From Dirofilaria immitis (taxonomy: Eukaryota > Nematoda > Chromadorea > Rhabditida > Onchocercidae), in the NCBI GenBank assembly GCA_024305405.1, contig JAKNDB010000107.1:4138501-4202500 (forward strand): DNA of 64,000 nt, written 5' to 3'. Shown here piece by piece: positions 34,351 to 52,000 of the stretch; the first letter of the stretch is position 1, and the number at the start of each line of letters is the position of its first letter. The position numbers and the translations under genes are program-made. Under the pieces are notes generated by a model. That model did no database searches, was not told where the DNA came from, and was given only the letters and a program-made list of their open reading frames with translations.

Positions 34351-36485
34351 TTACATTTTCTCTACTGATATGATGATAAACAACTGATTTATCTAACAAT
34401 TTCATATCATAAAATATCCGGGATCTCATCATTTTCCAATCAGGTGCAACGATAGATAAATTCATCAAACTTTATCACTAATTTATTATAAATAGATGTA
34501 TCCTGTCGAAACTTATCAAACTATGGTGATAAATATGATCATATAAATGTGGTATAATTTCGAGAAATATACTTGCTGATTATTTGGAAATTTTTTCGTC
34601 GAATTATAAAATCTTTTACACAGAAATGTAATGTGTTTTTCATTAGTTATTAAAAATTAATCTGTTATGTTAAAATTTTAATTTTTTGATTTGAAATGGA
34701 TAATTAAATATTGTCAAATCTTCATTATCTCATTATTATCAAATTATCTCATTATAATCATCATCATTATTGTTTGTTATTGCTGTTTGTCATTATCAAA
34801 ATTCTCGATTAAACAAAACAAATTAATCAATATAAAATCATAATTAATGAGAAGAATATCATGTAACAATTTATTATAAATGATTTTACATTTTTCGTCA
34901 TTAATAATTCCTTCATTGAAATTAAACTTTCAAGTTCTTTACGTCATATTAGTAACAAATTCTTGAACTAGAATTTAAATGTTAAATAAACGATAACTTA
35001 AAAATTAGTTAATATTATCAAAAAAATAAGTAAATAAATAAATGGTATAATAAAATAAATAAAATGAATTAAATAAAAACCAATAAATAATAATAACAAT
35101 TCAACAAAATAAAATAAATAATTCGAAATTGATTTGTAATGAATACAAAATAACGCTTAGGTTTCAAATTTCTTTTTCGAGAAAATAATTTAAAATTCTT
35201 TTGAAAAATATCCTATAATATTAATAACAAAAATGGATTAATTAAGTATGAATTTAAGAAAAGTAAACAATAAGTCGATGTAAACAACATACTTTTTAAA
35301 TGAATTAGTTCTGACAAAGATTTTTATATCTATGTATATGTATCATTTAAAAAAAAAACAACATTATTTATAGAGGAGCAAAGGAGTAGTATTCGAATCA
35401 TTGTCCAGTAAATGAGGTTAAACCTGTTCTTGTGAGATTATAAATTAATTTAAAATTTAAAAAATACCCAACGGGCAAAATGACATGCAAATTGTTGATT
35501 CTATTCTTATCCTGAATTTATTACCAAAAACTATTTTGTTATCCATTCTATACAGGTCATTTAAAAAAAAAAAAACGAAAAAAGTTTTGCTTGAAAAATG
35601 ATAGAAAAAAGGCGGTAAAAACAATGTAATAGAATTTTATTGTTAATTACACATGGATTGGTAATTTTTTTAAAAAATTCTATATGGGTCATTTCAAAAA
35701 AAAAAAACAATTTCTTTGCCTTAAAAAATAGAAAAAAATTTTTCTTTTTGAAAAAAGTGGCTGAAGAAAAAAACAAGTAATGAAATTGCTGATTATTTCT
35801 CTAATAGATTACGATTGGACAGAAAGGATAAGAAGTTTATCACTGACTTGGAGACAATTCTCGTGTACTAAAATTTTAATTAGATAAAAAATTAAGACAT
35901 TCTAGAATATATTACAGTAATCGTTCAATTAGTTAGTATAATATAAAGTAAGGATTATAAGAGCTTATCTAATGAATTAATTAATGCAAAAAGAAATACA
36001 TTCAAACCAATAATTTTAATAAATTTAATACAAAATTTATAACTTAATTGGAATAAAAATGTTTTTCGAAATATAATGAAAGGAAGCAAAATTAAAAAAA
36101 AGTTACAAAAATATATTAATTATTATTAGTCGTTAATTTAATTAATTTTAATCGATGGAATATTAAATAGAATGAGAATTGATTGAAGAAAAAAACAAGA
36201 AATGATTGAAAGAAGTATTGAAATGAATGAATATAATCAAATTTGTAAATTGAAATAATGATGTCTGAAATTGGCATTATTTCATATTTCATAATCTATT
36301 GTGTAATCAGCTATCATTCTTATCACACATCATATAAAGAAAATATAAAGTATGAAAACAATAATAATAATAATAGTGATAATAATAGATAAAAATGACA
36401 ATTTTAAAAAACAGGGCTAGCAATAACAGTAATTTTTATTAATAGTAAAAATAACAATAATGATAATAAGAAGCGGATACGCATT

Positions 36486-36720
36486 ATGGACATTTCAAAA
36501 TACACAAATATATTTACATTTACATATAATTTTATAAATATGATAACAACAATAACAACAACAGTGTCAACAATAACAATAACAAGAAATACATAGTACG
36601 AGCATTTCAAAAGCGCAAACATATTTGAATTTACAAGCAAGTTTATAAATATGATGATTTACATTTACAACAACAATAATATTTATATATAACTTCATAA
36701 TATGTAAACAATACCAATAA
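36486..36720. repeat. Diverged tandem repeat, unit about 120 bp
   Basis: Two copies share CATTTCAAAA-CAAA-ATATTT-GAATTTAC-like blocks followed by TTTATAAATATGAT and an ACAACAATAA-rich tail. Substitutions and indels are numerous. Confidence 0.55.
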
Positions 36721-37966
36721 TAATAATTATAAGAAATAGAAAGATAATAATATTCATTGTTTTTCTCTCTCCTCCTTCCTCTCTCTCTCACTTTCTCACA
36801 TTCCTTAAATATCATAAATATTCCAAAATGAAATGACCAATATATATATATTAATATCCGAATGAATTCACTCATATCTAATTATTCATAAAAAGAAAAA
36901 TGCGACGATAATCAACGACAGGTTTTATCGGAATGAACAACATGACATTTTATACTTCATCCAATCCATCTGCCATCTTTGTCAAATATTGTTTTTAAAA
37001 AACAATATTACTTCTATTCAAAAAAAAAGAAAAAGAAACGAGAAATATAAGGAGAAATGAAAGAAAGGAAAATAAAGAAAAAAGAATAAATGATGATTAT
37101 TGAATGCAATATAATGATCATTCTTCGATATTATTATTATTATTATTATCGTTACTATTAATAATGATAATATTATTGTTAGTGAATATTTATTTAAAAC
37201 ATGTGTAGTTTAGAAAAGCATACAATACCAGAAATTATTGGATAATATTATCAGTTTTTACTCATTTTTTCCTGTTGCTTGTTTATTTTATTTTATCTAT
37301 TGATAATATTTGATAATAGATGTATTGCTTGATGATCTATTTTTATTTTTTCATTCATTAAAAATTTGACGAATGATATAAATTGACATAAACAATAGAA
37401 ATGAAAAAGAAAACAGAAGTCAAATTATGGCAACAAAAGTGTGAAAGTCAGATGAAATTTATTATGATTTTGATGATGCCAATAAAAATTCATTTTTCAT
37501 TTTTATTCCATTTTTCCTCTCTTCTCTTCATACATTATCGCATTTACTTCATGATCATCATTTTAATTAAATTTTATATAAAATATTGGAATATTGAAGG
37601 TGAGATATGAATGATAATGATCAGATTATTTGGAAGATAAAATGTATCTCGAGATTTTGCCATTTAATTAATAACTCTTGGGAAAAATACGAGAAAAAAG
37701 AAAGGAAATAAAATAGAGCAACAGTTAATTAGAACAAAATTCATCAATTATTTTCGTTTCATCTTACTTTTTTATATTATTTAGCAACTTATAAATAAGA
37801 TGAAAAAGATTTGGAAAAATAATAAATTTTTAGTAAAAAATAGATTTAAAATTATTAATAATAATAATTTTAAATTTATCGTAACGACTCATACTGTATA
37901 CTTCTTAATTATTTCTTTTTCCAATTCTTTACAACTGTAAATGCTGTCGCTATTATCTTTTATTAC

Positions 37967-38599
<633 letters not shown>

Positions 38600-38631
38600 T
38601 AGTATTACTATTATTATTATTGTTATTGCTC

Positions 38632-38669
<38 letters not shown>

Positions 38670-38670
38670 G
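38632..38670. repeat. TTG microsatellite
   Basis: Thirteen perfect TTG repeats directly downstream of the ATT array, separated from it by about 36 bp of mixed TTA/TTG/CTA triplets. Confidence 0.95.
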
Positions 38671-40889
38671 CTATTATATTTATTTCAATATCATTGCAGA
38701 AATATGGGTAATAAAAAGCTTTTAAAATATTTTTCGATAAAAAAATTCATTTCATTTGCTAACAACAATAAATATATATTTCTCAATATATTTTACCTAT
38801 TATTTCGTCCTGCTACGGTTATTGTTAATTATTATTGTCATTATCAGGTTATTATTATGAAATTATTAATAGCTAGCATTCTAGATGATAATATCAACAT
38901 AACAATATATTACAATCATTGCTATTATGCAAATTATGTAAAAATATCTATTCGTTAAAAAACATCTTAGCCTTCCCCATCCCTCTCTCCAAAAAAAAGT
39001 GAAACGAAAATTTTGTTTTAAAAAAATATAAAAATATGATGGATATGATTGATAGTGGATCAGAAAAATAGCAAACTTGTCGGGATTTTTTAAAAATTTG
39101 AAAAGAACGAAATAGATACCAGTGATAATAATAATAACAATACAAGTGAAATAAATGAAATTATCATTTAATTTAACAAATAAAAACAAAAAGTTATGAA
39201 AATGACTAGGCTATCAATTTAAAATATTTCTCTATTCTTTCTTAATTTAATTTACCACTTTACTTATACCACTGTTCATTGTCACCGTTATTATTGTTAC
39301 TGTAATTAGCCGGTAATTAAAATAAAAAAAAAAAACAAACCAAACTAGATTTAAAGTAATCCTAATGATGGATTATTTCATGTATGATAAATATGAATTA
39401 AAGAATTGATATGATGAAATGTAGTAAATCAGCATTCCTTTTGTTTTATTGCTTTAGCTATAAATCATATATAGAGTATAGAAGAAATTTTTAATTGTCA
39501 AACATAAATAATTCATCCTAATTAATTTTGATAAAAAGCATTAACTTCTTGCTCTCCTTTTTTAACTTTTCAAATTTTGAAAATTTTCGAATTTCAAAAA
39601 TCAAAAAAGAAAATAAAAAGTAATGCTTTCTATATGAAATAATTCATCATTAGAATTTATTCGATGTTTTTTTCTTTCTTTTTTCCTTGTAATTTTATTA
39701 TTAAAGAAATCGACTATCGTCCTTTTTCCTCTTATCAAAAATTTCCAAATTAAAAAAAGCTAATAGTTATTATTGTAATTGAATTTAACTTATTCAACTA
39801 ACTAATAAATGTTAAATTGCATTAGATTTTATTAATCAATAGCAATATCGTATTCCTAAATTTGTTTTCTACAGTTTCAAATATGTTATATATATATTAA
39901 AATTTGTCAACTATGCCAATATCAATATCTTCGCAATTTATAATAATATAATATAATTTCCTTGGTTGAGTATATATAATATCTTAAAATTCCTCGACTG
40001 TCACGTAAATTGAATGACTAATATTTATGATACTTTTTTGCTTATTTATAAAATTCTAGTTCTGCAATTCTTATAATCTAAATGAGCTTTCGAAGAAAAT
40101 AATGATTAATGATTACTTGCAGGATATTCCAGTTTCTATTTTATTGTATAAATGAACCTCAGACTAATGTTATTTTAAAAATCAACAATTAATTTGTAAT
40201 TCGTTAAACAATTCTTTCGACAACTTCACAACAAAATACAATCATTTGAACGGAATAAAAATTCCCATCGTTCTTCGCCTTTCATCAATTTTCATCGAGA
40301 GATATTTCCTGTTTTAAACTAATCTGGTTGATTCTTTCTTTAAAATGATGTATATATTATGAACATATCCTTTTCAAGCACATATCACTTTGAAATATCC
40401 ATTTATGTCTAACATATTAAATATTTGAATATGTCATATGTCTAAATTTCTTCAGAATTGAACGAATTTTTACTCATATAAAGAAGTTTGTAAAACATAC
40501 TGCAATTATTTGATTTTATTCATTCATAGACTTGCTTTTTTTTGACTTAATCTTCAGAAGTTTACTGTTCGTCGGAAGAGATAAGAGAGATACATCACAT
40601 ATATATTATACATTATTATGTTTCGCAGTAATTTCCGATCGTTTACAGTATTCTTTGCAGCATATTAATATTTAAAACATATTAAATACAAAAACTTATG
40701 ATCCGTTGGCACAACAAAAAGTAAATGTCAATATCTAAATTCTTAATTCATAAATGAATTTCAGCTACATTTTCCTACAATATTTAAAAATTTAAAGTTG
40801 GATGCTAACACTAATGATGTCAAATCTAAATTATCATAAACCATAAAACATCATATGTATATTACGGATGGATAAGTATTTACAAAAAT

Positions 40890-43265
<2,376 letters not shown>

Positions 43266-46016
43266 TACTTATCCCAATAAGACTGAAATAAATAAAATCC
43301 ATTCATTACAGAACAGAAAAAAAGAACATCCAGGCTCCATCAACTACTACTGGTTATTTCGCCAAAAACAAAAAAGAAAAAAAAAGAAAGAACAACTTCT
43401 TTTAAAATATCCAATTATCTATTAACTTCATAGTTAACGATGATCACTTACGCAAGAAGTGAATCAAACTAGTTATATTTTGTTAAGATATAAACTAATA
43501 ACAATCATTCGCAAAGAACTGATAACAGGCCACGCTTAATTCCAAAATCATAGAAAACTAGGAAATATTCTTGTAAACTAATGATCAGATAGTAGTTCAA
43601 CCACTTCCTACCTTGTGGCTTTATCTTATTAAAATATAACTAATAGTTAGTCAATTTGATTAAATTTAAAAACGATTTTCAATAATGTCAAAGGCATTTT
43701 ATAAAAAAGCTTATGATAGCTTTTGTTTTTGTATATACAGCTATTTACAAAATTTATTGCAAACGAAACTGCATCTCGAAAAAAATAATTAAAACGGTAG
43801 GGAAAAAGCAATCCTTTTAAGCGCGAATAAGAAATCAGTTGTAGACAACTGCATTACAAGAATGGAAAAATAACTTTTACTTCCATAATAATCCATTTTT
43901 TAGCAAAAATTTAAAAATAAAATTTAAATACAACTTGAAAATTTATAGACAAATACGAAATTAAAATTTTTAAACACACCTTGCTGCTTCATCTTTAACA
44001 ATTATTCATGTTTTTGCTATACTTATTATTAATTAACAACATATTTACTTATTTTTCCAGGAAATACTTTTTTTCTCTATACAACAAATAAGTGATAATT
44101 GCAGTAATAATAGTTTAATAAGAAAATTATAATATAAATGAAATTTTTGGATCATAAATTTAGAATAAACTAATAAATCAAATAATCTAATAATTGCCAA
44201 ATAAGCAAAGATTAGAAAAATGTGATTATATTTATCAGCTAAACGAATAAACAAAGAATTTGGAAGAAAAATAAAGAGGGAAATAACAATAAAATTCACA
44301 ATTGAAATGAAAACAAAAATTTTCTGAAAACAGCAAAAGTGAATTCTATAATCCTAATATATCATCTGCAAGCTTAAAAGATATGAAAATTATTGAGAAA
44401 TATATTAGTAAAATAATAAAGATAAACCAATGCATGCAAATAATTAAAGCTAAATGTATATCTAATCGAAATATTTTAGAATGAATTTTAGATCAGCCTA
44501 AAATACTTTGACACAATCAAACAACAAAATTTTTTAGCAAGTTTAAAATGTTTGGTTAGATTAAACTAGACTCAGAAGATAACCATGAGCACGATGAAGT
44601 AGACTGCAAATTTTGACTTCGCAGAATATTAAACTGAGACTTGAAAAAGTGAAACTACTCCAGCAAGCAACAATTATCAGGATGAGAATAAAATAATTAA
44701 AAGAAATAACATAAATGCGTGCAGGTGAACCCGCGATATCTAATTTCATCGATACAGTCCCTGAATTGAAGCATCAAATATCACGGGGTAACCTGCTTTA
44801 CTCTCGTCGTTTCTCGTCTTCTTTTCTTCCTTATTGTTAAATATTCTCTTCGTTGTGCTTTTGAAAGCGCATTTATCCATCTGCACAGAAGTTCGCTCCA
44901 GTATTGGAATAGTCCAAAATGACAATTTAAAATGCATCTTATCAAAAATTTAAATCAATCCATATGAGCAAACATATTCAAGCATGCACACTGAAAGAAT
45001 AGAGAACCTCAGTTAGTAACAAAGCACCACACTGATAAATCATAAATAATGATAAAAGTAAGCAAAAAAAAATAAAACAATTCCCTTAGCATATTTTTCA
45101 CCAAAAAAAAATGTAAAACAAATGATCAAACTAAATCTGATTAAGATTCACTGAATAACAATCTTATACCAATGAGAATGACTAGCCAATATAGATTTAA
45201 CTTCCTCTTCTATTTTAAACTTCATTCTGAAGTAAATTTTGGCTTAATGAAGCTGTATTCACAGCCTTTTTTTTAGCATCATGTCACATATCTATTAATA
45301 TTAGATATATTACAACCCGTCCTTTGCAGTTAAGTCAAGTTAATGATCCCTTATTTCAAAATAGAAAAAATGGAATCAGATCAAATTGAATCAAAACATC
45401 ACCAAGCAAAAAAAAAGCTAAGACTGATCTCAAGCTAATAATCCATAGCATTTGCCCTGCATTGAAATTTATCATGCATATTTGCAACAACATGAAACAT
45501 GCACAACTAAAATGGCTAAAATGGCTTAAACAATGCTGACTGGAATTAAAATAAAGAAAAAAAATAAAAGAAAAACAAATTTTAACAAGAATTAAGTAAC
45601 GACAAGAATGGAAAAACTTAACAGTAATATTCAAAAAGAAAAATGACTTATATTTTTTTATGATAAATATTTCAAGAAAATCGGAGGATTATCTTCGATT
45701 TGATAAAAATTAATACCACTTAAATATAAAAAGTTCACTTTCATTTTTCTAATGCCGAATGCAACAAAAAATATTAAAAATATCTGAAGCAAAATAAAAA
45801 GGACCAGCACAGAATAAGCTTAAAAATCCGGATGAAAGCACTGAAAGACATTACAACAGAAAAAATAAAATATTCTTAAAGAACAAAAAAATTTTCAAAA
45901 TTAATCAAGCCAGCAATGCAGAAAAATGAAAATATTAAGAAATAATTTTTTCCAAAAATATTTCGGAAAAATTGATAAGTTACAATAACAGATACAGCAA
46001 CTAGACTTCTTTGCTA
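43266..46016. other. Gap between Smoothened-like gene and NDUFV2
   Basis: This 2.75 kb lies between two minus-strand genes, too wide for a typical nematode operon gap. Most is A/T-rich and unremarkable. About 44746-44940 (minus) is less A/T-rich and open for 63 codons with a Lys/Arg-rich composition; it could be an unrecognised or alternative 3' exon, but nothing in it is recognisable. Confidence 0.45.
43283..43285 (-). promoter_or_regulatory. Candidate trans-splice acceptor, NDUFV2
   Basis: A minus-strand TTATTTCAG ends 17 nt before the NDUFV2 start codon. Confidence 0.5.
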
Positions 46017-49000
46017 TTAGTGTCTTCGTTGCAATTCTGCTACCTGAAAAATGACTGAAAAGAGGAACGTCCAACAATATATACTGAGTTTTGAGTAAAT
46101 ATAACAGAAAACTATGCTGTCATTTGTCTTATAAGAATATGCTTTTTGATCACCACGTTTATAAAATCCCCATTTCATAAAAGGAATTAAAAATCGTAGT
46201 TGGATTCAATCCAAACAAAAGTGAGGCAGATTCATGGAATCTTTAACATTCAGCAAATAATTCTGAAAATTTAATATTACCTTTTCATTGTACAATCTTT
46301 CTTCCTCAGAATCTTCTTCATCGGAATTGAAACTATCACTGTCATGATAACTCCCCGAAATCTGTCCATCATCTTTCCCATCATCTTTAATCTCATTTGA
46401 CGGATTTTGAATAACTGATGTACCAAAAATAGTTCGGGATTTTAAAGCTGACACCTCGCACATGAACGTTTCATTTCCTTCATCGATACGAGATTCACTT
46501 GGCATATGAATATTCTGCGCATTAGTAGGTCTTTCAGAAAGATTCACATTTTCGGTCGATGAATTGCTAGCATAATTTGCTAAAAAAATTTTAAAAGAGA
46601 AGAAACCATTTATACAATCTTATAAAAATCGAAGCAATCATTCCGAAACTATGTCTAATAAAAGTTATTATTAGAGATTTCTGGAAAAACTAAACGATAT
46701 TCAAATCAGTAATATTTAAGAAGCAACAAAATACCATTATCAATAATCAAAATTCTTGCATTCTTTGAATTTTGGCATGATTTGAACTGTTCAGAGCAAA
46801 TTGAGAAACTTCGATCCGAACTAGCATTAGCGGCAGGTAAGTAATTCATACCAATAGGATAAGTTGCATGTGGAAATTTTTGTTTTCCTAAAATTAACTT
46901 TTCTAAATAATCATGTATTCATTATTAAGCCAGATTTAACAACAAATAACGATTTACCAATAAATATTTGATTGCTTTTAAGTACAGAAGATCGAATTTA
47001 TCAAAGTTTTTGCAAACCTTAACTGTTGCTCACTAGTGAAGGAAAAAATCAGATATCCGAATCTCTTACAAATCCACTTTCAAAGAAAATTTAAAACAAG
47101 CTAGCAGCATTTGCTCTAACGCTTTGCTAACTTGTAATTTGTAAACTGTGAAATCCATGTAGACTTTTTTCATCTTTAAAAGTACAAAATAAATTCAAAA
47201 TGAATTTAACATATTGCCATACTGATGCTAACACGTTTTAGACATTGTTATTTATAGCGGTGAATTAACTTTGAAAACAGGGGCATGCGAATAATAATAC
47301 TATTTTTACTCGATTTAATCATAGATTCTGACATTTCCAGACCAGCTAAACGTCGTATTTCATGATCCGCAACGCGTAAATTAGCTGAAAGTGCTTTAAT
47401 CTGTTTCTCATAATTTACGCATCGTTCACGCCAGTGACCTTCGATTAGACCATTCTGATAAGCAGAAAGCACCTTTGTCGTCTGCAACGGTATATTTAAG
47501 CGACAAAGCGTTCTATAGGCTCAGAAATCTAAATCTTTCGAATGTAGTATTAGATAGTAATTTGCAAAGTTGAACTACTCGGAATTAAGGAACAGTAGGA
47601 ACAGTTTGATTTAATTATAAAAATGCTAAACCAGATTACATAGCTTCTGTAGTAACCGAACTATATAAAATATTCAAATCTTTCATTTAAAATGTTTGAT
47701 GTTCAGATAAATTTAATATTCACTAAAAATGGTGAAGAAATTTATCACTAAAAGGTGATGAAGAAAAGCGAGCTGGAAATGCTCAGTAAAATCCTTCCTA
47801 AATCTACGAGAATACTAGCTTAGCTTGCCGGAAATTTTTGCAAAACTAAACCCAGACTGAAGCAAGCTCTCAAATTATCTTTTTCGACGAAGATGAAAAA
47901 TTATTACAAACTACTGATACACTTTAATCTTTTACCAAATGAGCTGAATCCGTAGGTTTCAAAAACAAATATCCATTTTCCATTTGCTGTCTTCTCCTTT
48001 CTCTACTTCTTTGCAAAACATCTAATCTGAAAATGAATGGATGATCTGAAAATAAATGAACGAATTTTAACATACCAATATAGCATGATAAGCCTCGATA
48101 GATAAAGGAATCCAGGAAATTATATCAACAACTTTTTCAACATGAATTGCAAAAATCTGAAGAAAAAATAATGGGTGAAAAAATTTTAATAAAATATTCT
48201 ATTCTCATAGGATAATATCAATCTCGATGAGATTAGGTTAATTTATTTAACGTTAACCTTCTAATTTTCAAGTCAGCAGGAAATGTGTCAAGAGATTCTT
48301 CTTCGTCACTTTTCGATTGTTTATTGTTTTCACATCTTTTGAAAGAAACTCCTTCTGGTTGATTCATTTTGCTAGACGAATTATATGTGCTGGTAATTAT
48401 CGTGTCATCAGGTCTAAATTCAAAATTTTGCAGTAATTACATCCTAATTAATAATTACAGTCCACATCAAAATTACAAAAATGTCCACAGTGTATACCTA
48501 GTGAAGACAGCTTTTGCTTTAACTTGAATATATCATGAAATGTACTAATAATAAAGCAGCACTGAACTTTTAATCTTTCATGTCACGTGGTCAACACTTC
48601 GTACACAATATAAGATATAAGATGTTTTCTTCTTATATTTCAAAATAACACAGAAATCGCTTTTATCAAACAAGTTACAATTGAAAAATGTGCCTCGTAA
48701 TAGGCGAATAATTTAAAACTTGAATGGCCGATATGTAATAAGATACAGCTAGTCGAGCTTCGATGAATTTTGTCGAAAAGTTAACCTCATAGAACCAAAA
48801 TAAAACATGAAATTTCTAATACAAAAAATTGCTCTCCTTAAAAAAGTAAAAAGATTACTGATGCTTTTCCGTTGCTAATCCGAGTTCAGAGTATTTCACC
48901 AAAACAAACGGATTGAATTTTTCCGGATTTTCTCAATACCAACCATCCCATAGCCACAGAATCCAGACAACATATATACGATAATAGTAAGAAATGGAAG

Positions 49001-52000
49001 TGAAGGGAAAAAAGGTAAATTAGAAATATGGGTAGCAACTGATCATCTGTAGTTGATGGCAATTCGCAACCAGGAGCGCTTAGGAAACTGCAAGAAAAAG
49101 TCAAATAATCTTTTCTCATTTTCAGATCAACGATATCTATAAAGATTCAGTGAAACTAAAAACGAAAGGACTTTTGATATTCACAAAGCAAAACTTTCAA
49201 CGAAAAGTCCCAAAAGAAGTATATAAATGCTTTCTAGTTTGAAATTCCAAAACAAATTTGGTGAGTTATTAAGAAGTAGATTATTTTTGTTCATTTTTTT
49301 TTAATTAAATTAAAAGTAATATCTGTAGTAACAAGAATTCACATTAATTCCTTAACCGAATAATGTACCATCTCTTGAACAATAAGGATCAATAATGCTT
49401 TTACTTCTTTTCTTCAAATATCTATATCTTATTCTAATAGCTGTATACCTGCTACCAATGGATGCTCGCCTCGAAAAAACATTCGTTTTTGATCATGCGT
49501 CATTCCATGTAACCATCCTGTTTTTCCTTCCATAATTGTTTTGTTCAGAGAACATCTACATACAGAAATAAAAATATTTATGAAAACAAAATAGTTTAAA
49601 CTACAAGCTTATAAAGTTGCTCCAGAAAAGTAAATCGATAAATGACTGCTACCGCAGTCATTTTAGAAAAGTAAGAGAGGTTAGAAAGTAAGAGAAGAAC
49701 TGAAGAGCAATACAGTTGAAACTATTGAAAATTTAACAAATGGCAAGAACCATGATATAAGAAAAATTTTCACTAAAAGCTTAACTTAGTAAATCATAAA
49801 TGAATTTGTCAGGCAAATTAGCAGTGCATCATAATCCAAAATATAGTGCTGCATTAAATGAGAAATATTCTCTAATATGCAGATATTATTGATTGCGTCA
49901 CCGAGAAAGATCTACGACATAAATTTATGGAATAAACAATAGGAAAAAAGTAACCTTACTGAATCCAGAATAATTTTCGATTCCGAATAAGCAGTAGCAA
50001 AAAAGTGTTCTGAAGAAGAATTGCAGCTGCGACGTACGATAAACCGATACTAACACAAAATAAACCTAAAAGTAAGTCAAGTTCATAATTTCGCGATTTC
50101 AGTTCACAATAATCTTTAAAAACTTCGCACACAATGAAAGATTTTAGTCGCATATAATGAAAACCTATCTATTACAATATAATCCATTGAGCACTACTTT
50201 TTGTTTCAAATAAACAACTAATAGGACGTGAAATTATGCAAAATGATTAAAAATCTTGGAAAACACCGAAGCAAAAAGAATGATGTTATATATAGCATAC
50301 TCCGCCAAAAAACGTCATTTGTGAGTAACCACTTTTCTTAATAGCATTATGATCAAACAATTCCTTATCATCATCATCAACGTGATCTATAACAAGTGCT
50401 ATTTGGTCTTTTTCTCCGAACTCTTTGAGATCTCGATCATTGTGCTCTCTGAAATTGTTTTATGTAAAATACATGTAATGAAAACCACTGCTATGTTAAA
50501 GCTGTGTTTGAAACCTTAAATGAAAGAACACGCGTAAGTAAATATGTTACCTTTATTAGACTTGCGAAAATAAAAAATCGCAAATAAAAACAGCACAAAA
50601 GCGATCACAAGCGGACCGTATAACTGTGCCGCACTTTTTACTGTGCGAAATCTGAAATAGCAAATACCAGTGATACCATCGGTTTCAATCTAAACATCAA
50701 AATACAGAAGTTCACGAATACACAAGTTCGAGGATTAATAAGGTTTTTAAACTGACTCCTGTCATGATAATCACCAATATACATCATCGAGTGATATTAA
50801 CCAAAATTAAAACGATCACCAGATTAAAGTCAACACTCCGATAATAATCCAGAAAACTGTTTTTATGTTAATAATTTTAATTTAGTTTATTAATTTTTAA
50901 TAATTTTAATTTGAATAATTTTATTTTTTTAAACTTTCTTTAAAATAATTTTAATTTAGTCTATTTTTTGTTCCGGTAAATTTCGAATTGATTATTAATA
51001 CTGCAAATGAATACTTACAGCATCTGTCCATAATTCAATTGCAGCCACAGAGCAAGCCAACAAATAACAAATTAGAAAAAAGCAACGTAAATTCAGCTGA
51101 CTCTGCTTATTCCATTTAATCATTTGATTAGAACTGAATTTTGGTCGACCAATTTGAATTGCTAATGCAATCAGTAACCAAAAAAGCCAGATAATAGTGT
51201 AGTATATAAAAGCCAAAATTGAATGTTGCACCAATCTAATAAACCTCTGAAATTTTTTAATGTAATATTTATCAAATTTATTAAAAATATCGTTCATCAA
51301 TTGAATGATAAGCAGATGAATTCAATTTAATGATCACATAACTAAACCAATTAAAACTCTTCAAATTCCGACGAACCAGATATGCTGAATGTCCGAGCAG
51401 CTTTGATATTTTGTCTAGGAATAGAAAAGAAATTTACAAGCTATTCAATGAAATTTTCACCAATTATTTTTTTTTACTATTGATTTCATCAATTTTAAGA
51501 TCTCATGCGTCTCAGAGGCCAAAGTTGTTCACTGCTCAATTCCGAAATCTTCAATTTCACAATGAGCTCGCAGAGCAAGGATGATTTTCTCATCATAGAC
51601 ATGCAATATATATAATTCAAATAGTGGTCACATAAAAAGTGTAAAGTAAATAAATTTGGCATCTTGTATAGATTAAAGCTAAATACTTTTAAATAGTCTT
51701 ATCCAATACGAAATATGTCGCTTTACAAGATAATACGCAAATTATTAAAAGAATACCTTAAAATTTTCGTATCACGTCTTAGCATATCGAAACACATGGC
51801 ACGCTCTGTTACTCGATCAGCATAACTTACTAACCATATGAACCAATGAGCGGATGCATTTAAGAGTGCATGAGTTAATGAGTAAACGCAAAAATCACTT
51901 GTGAAGAGAAGTGAGAAGATGAATAAATAAAACTGAAAGAGATGTCTTTTCAATGATAACAGTAATTTTCGTCTCATAAGAATATATACATCAAACTCTC

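Noticed and set aside
35561..35776. Phe/Lys-rich minus-strand frame
   Set aside because: It follows two poly-A/T runs in a diverged direct repeat.
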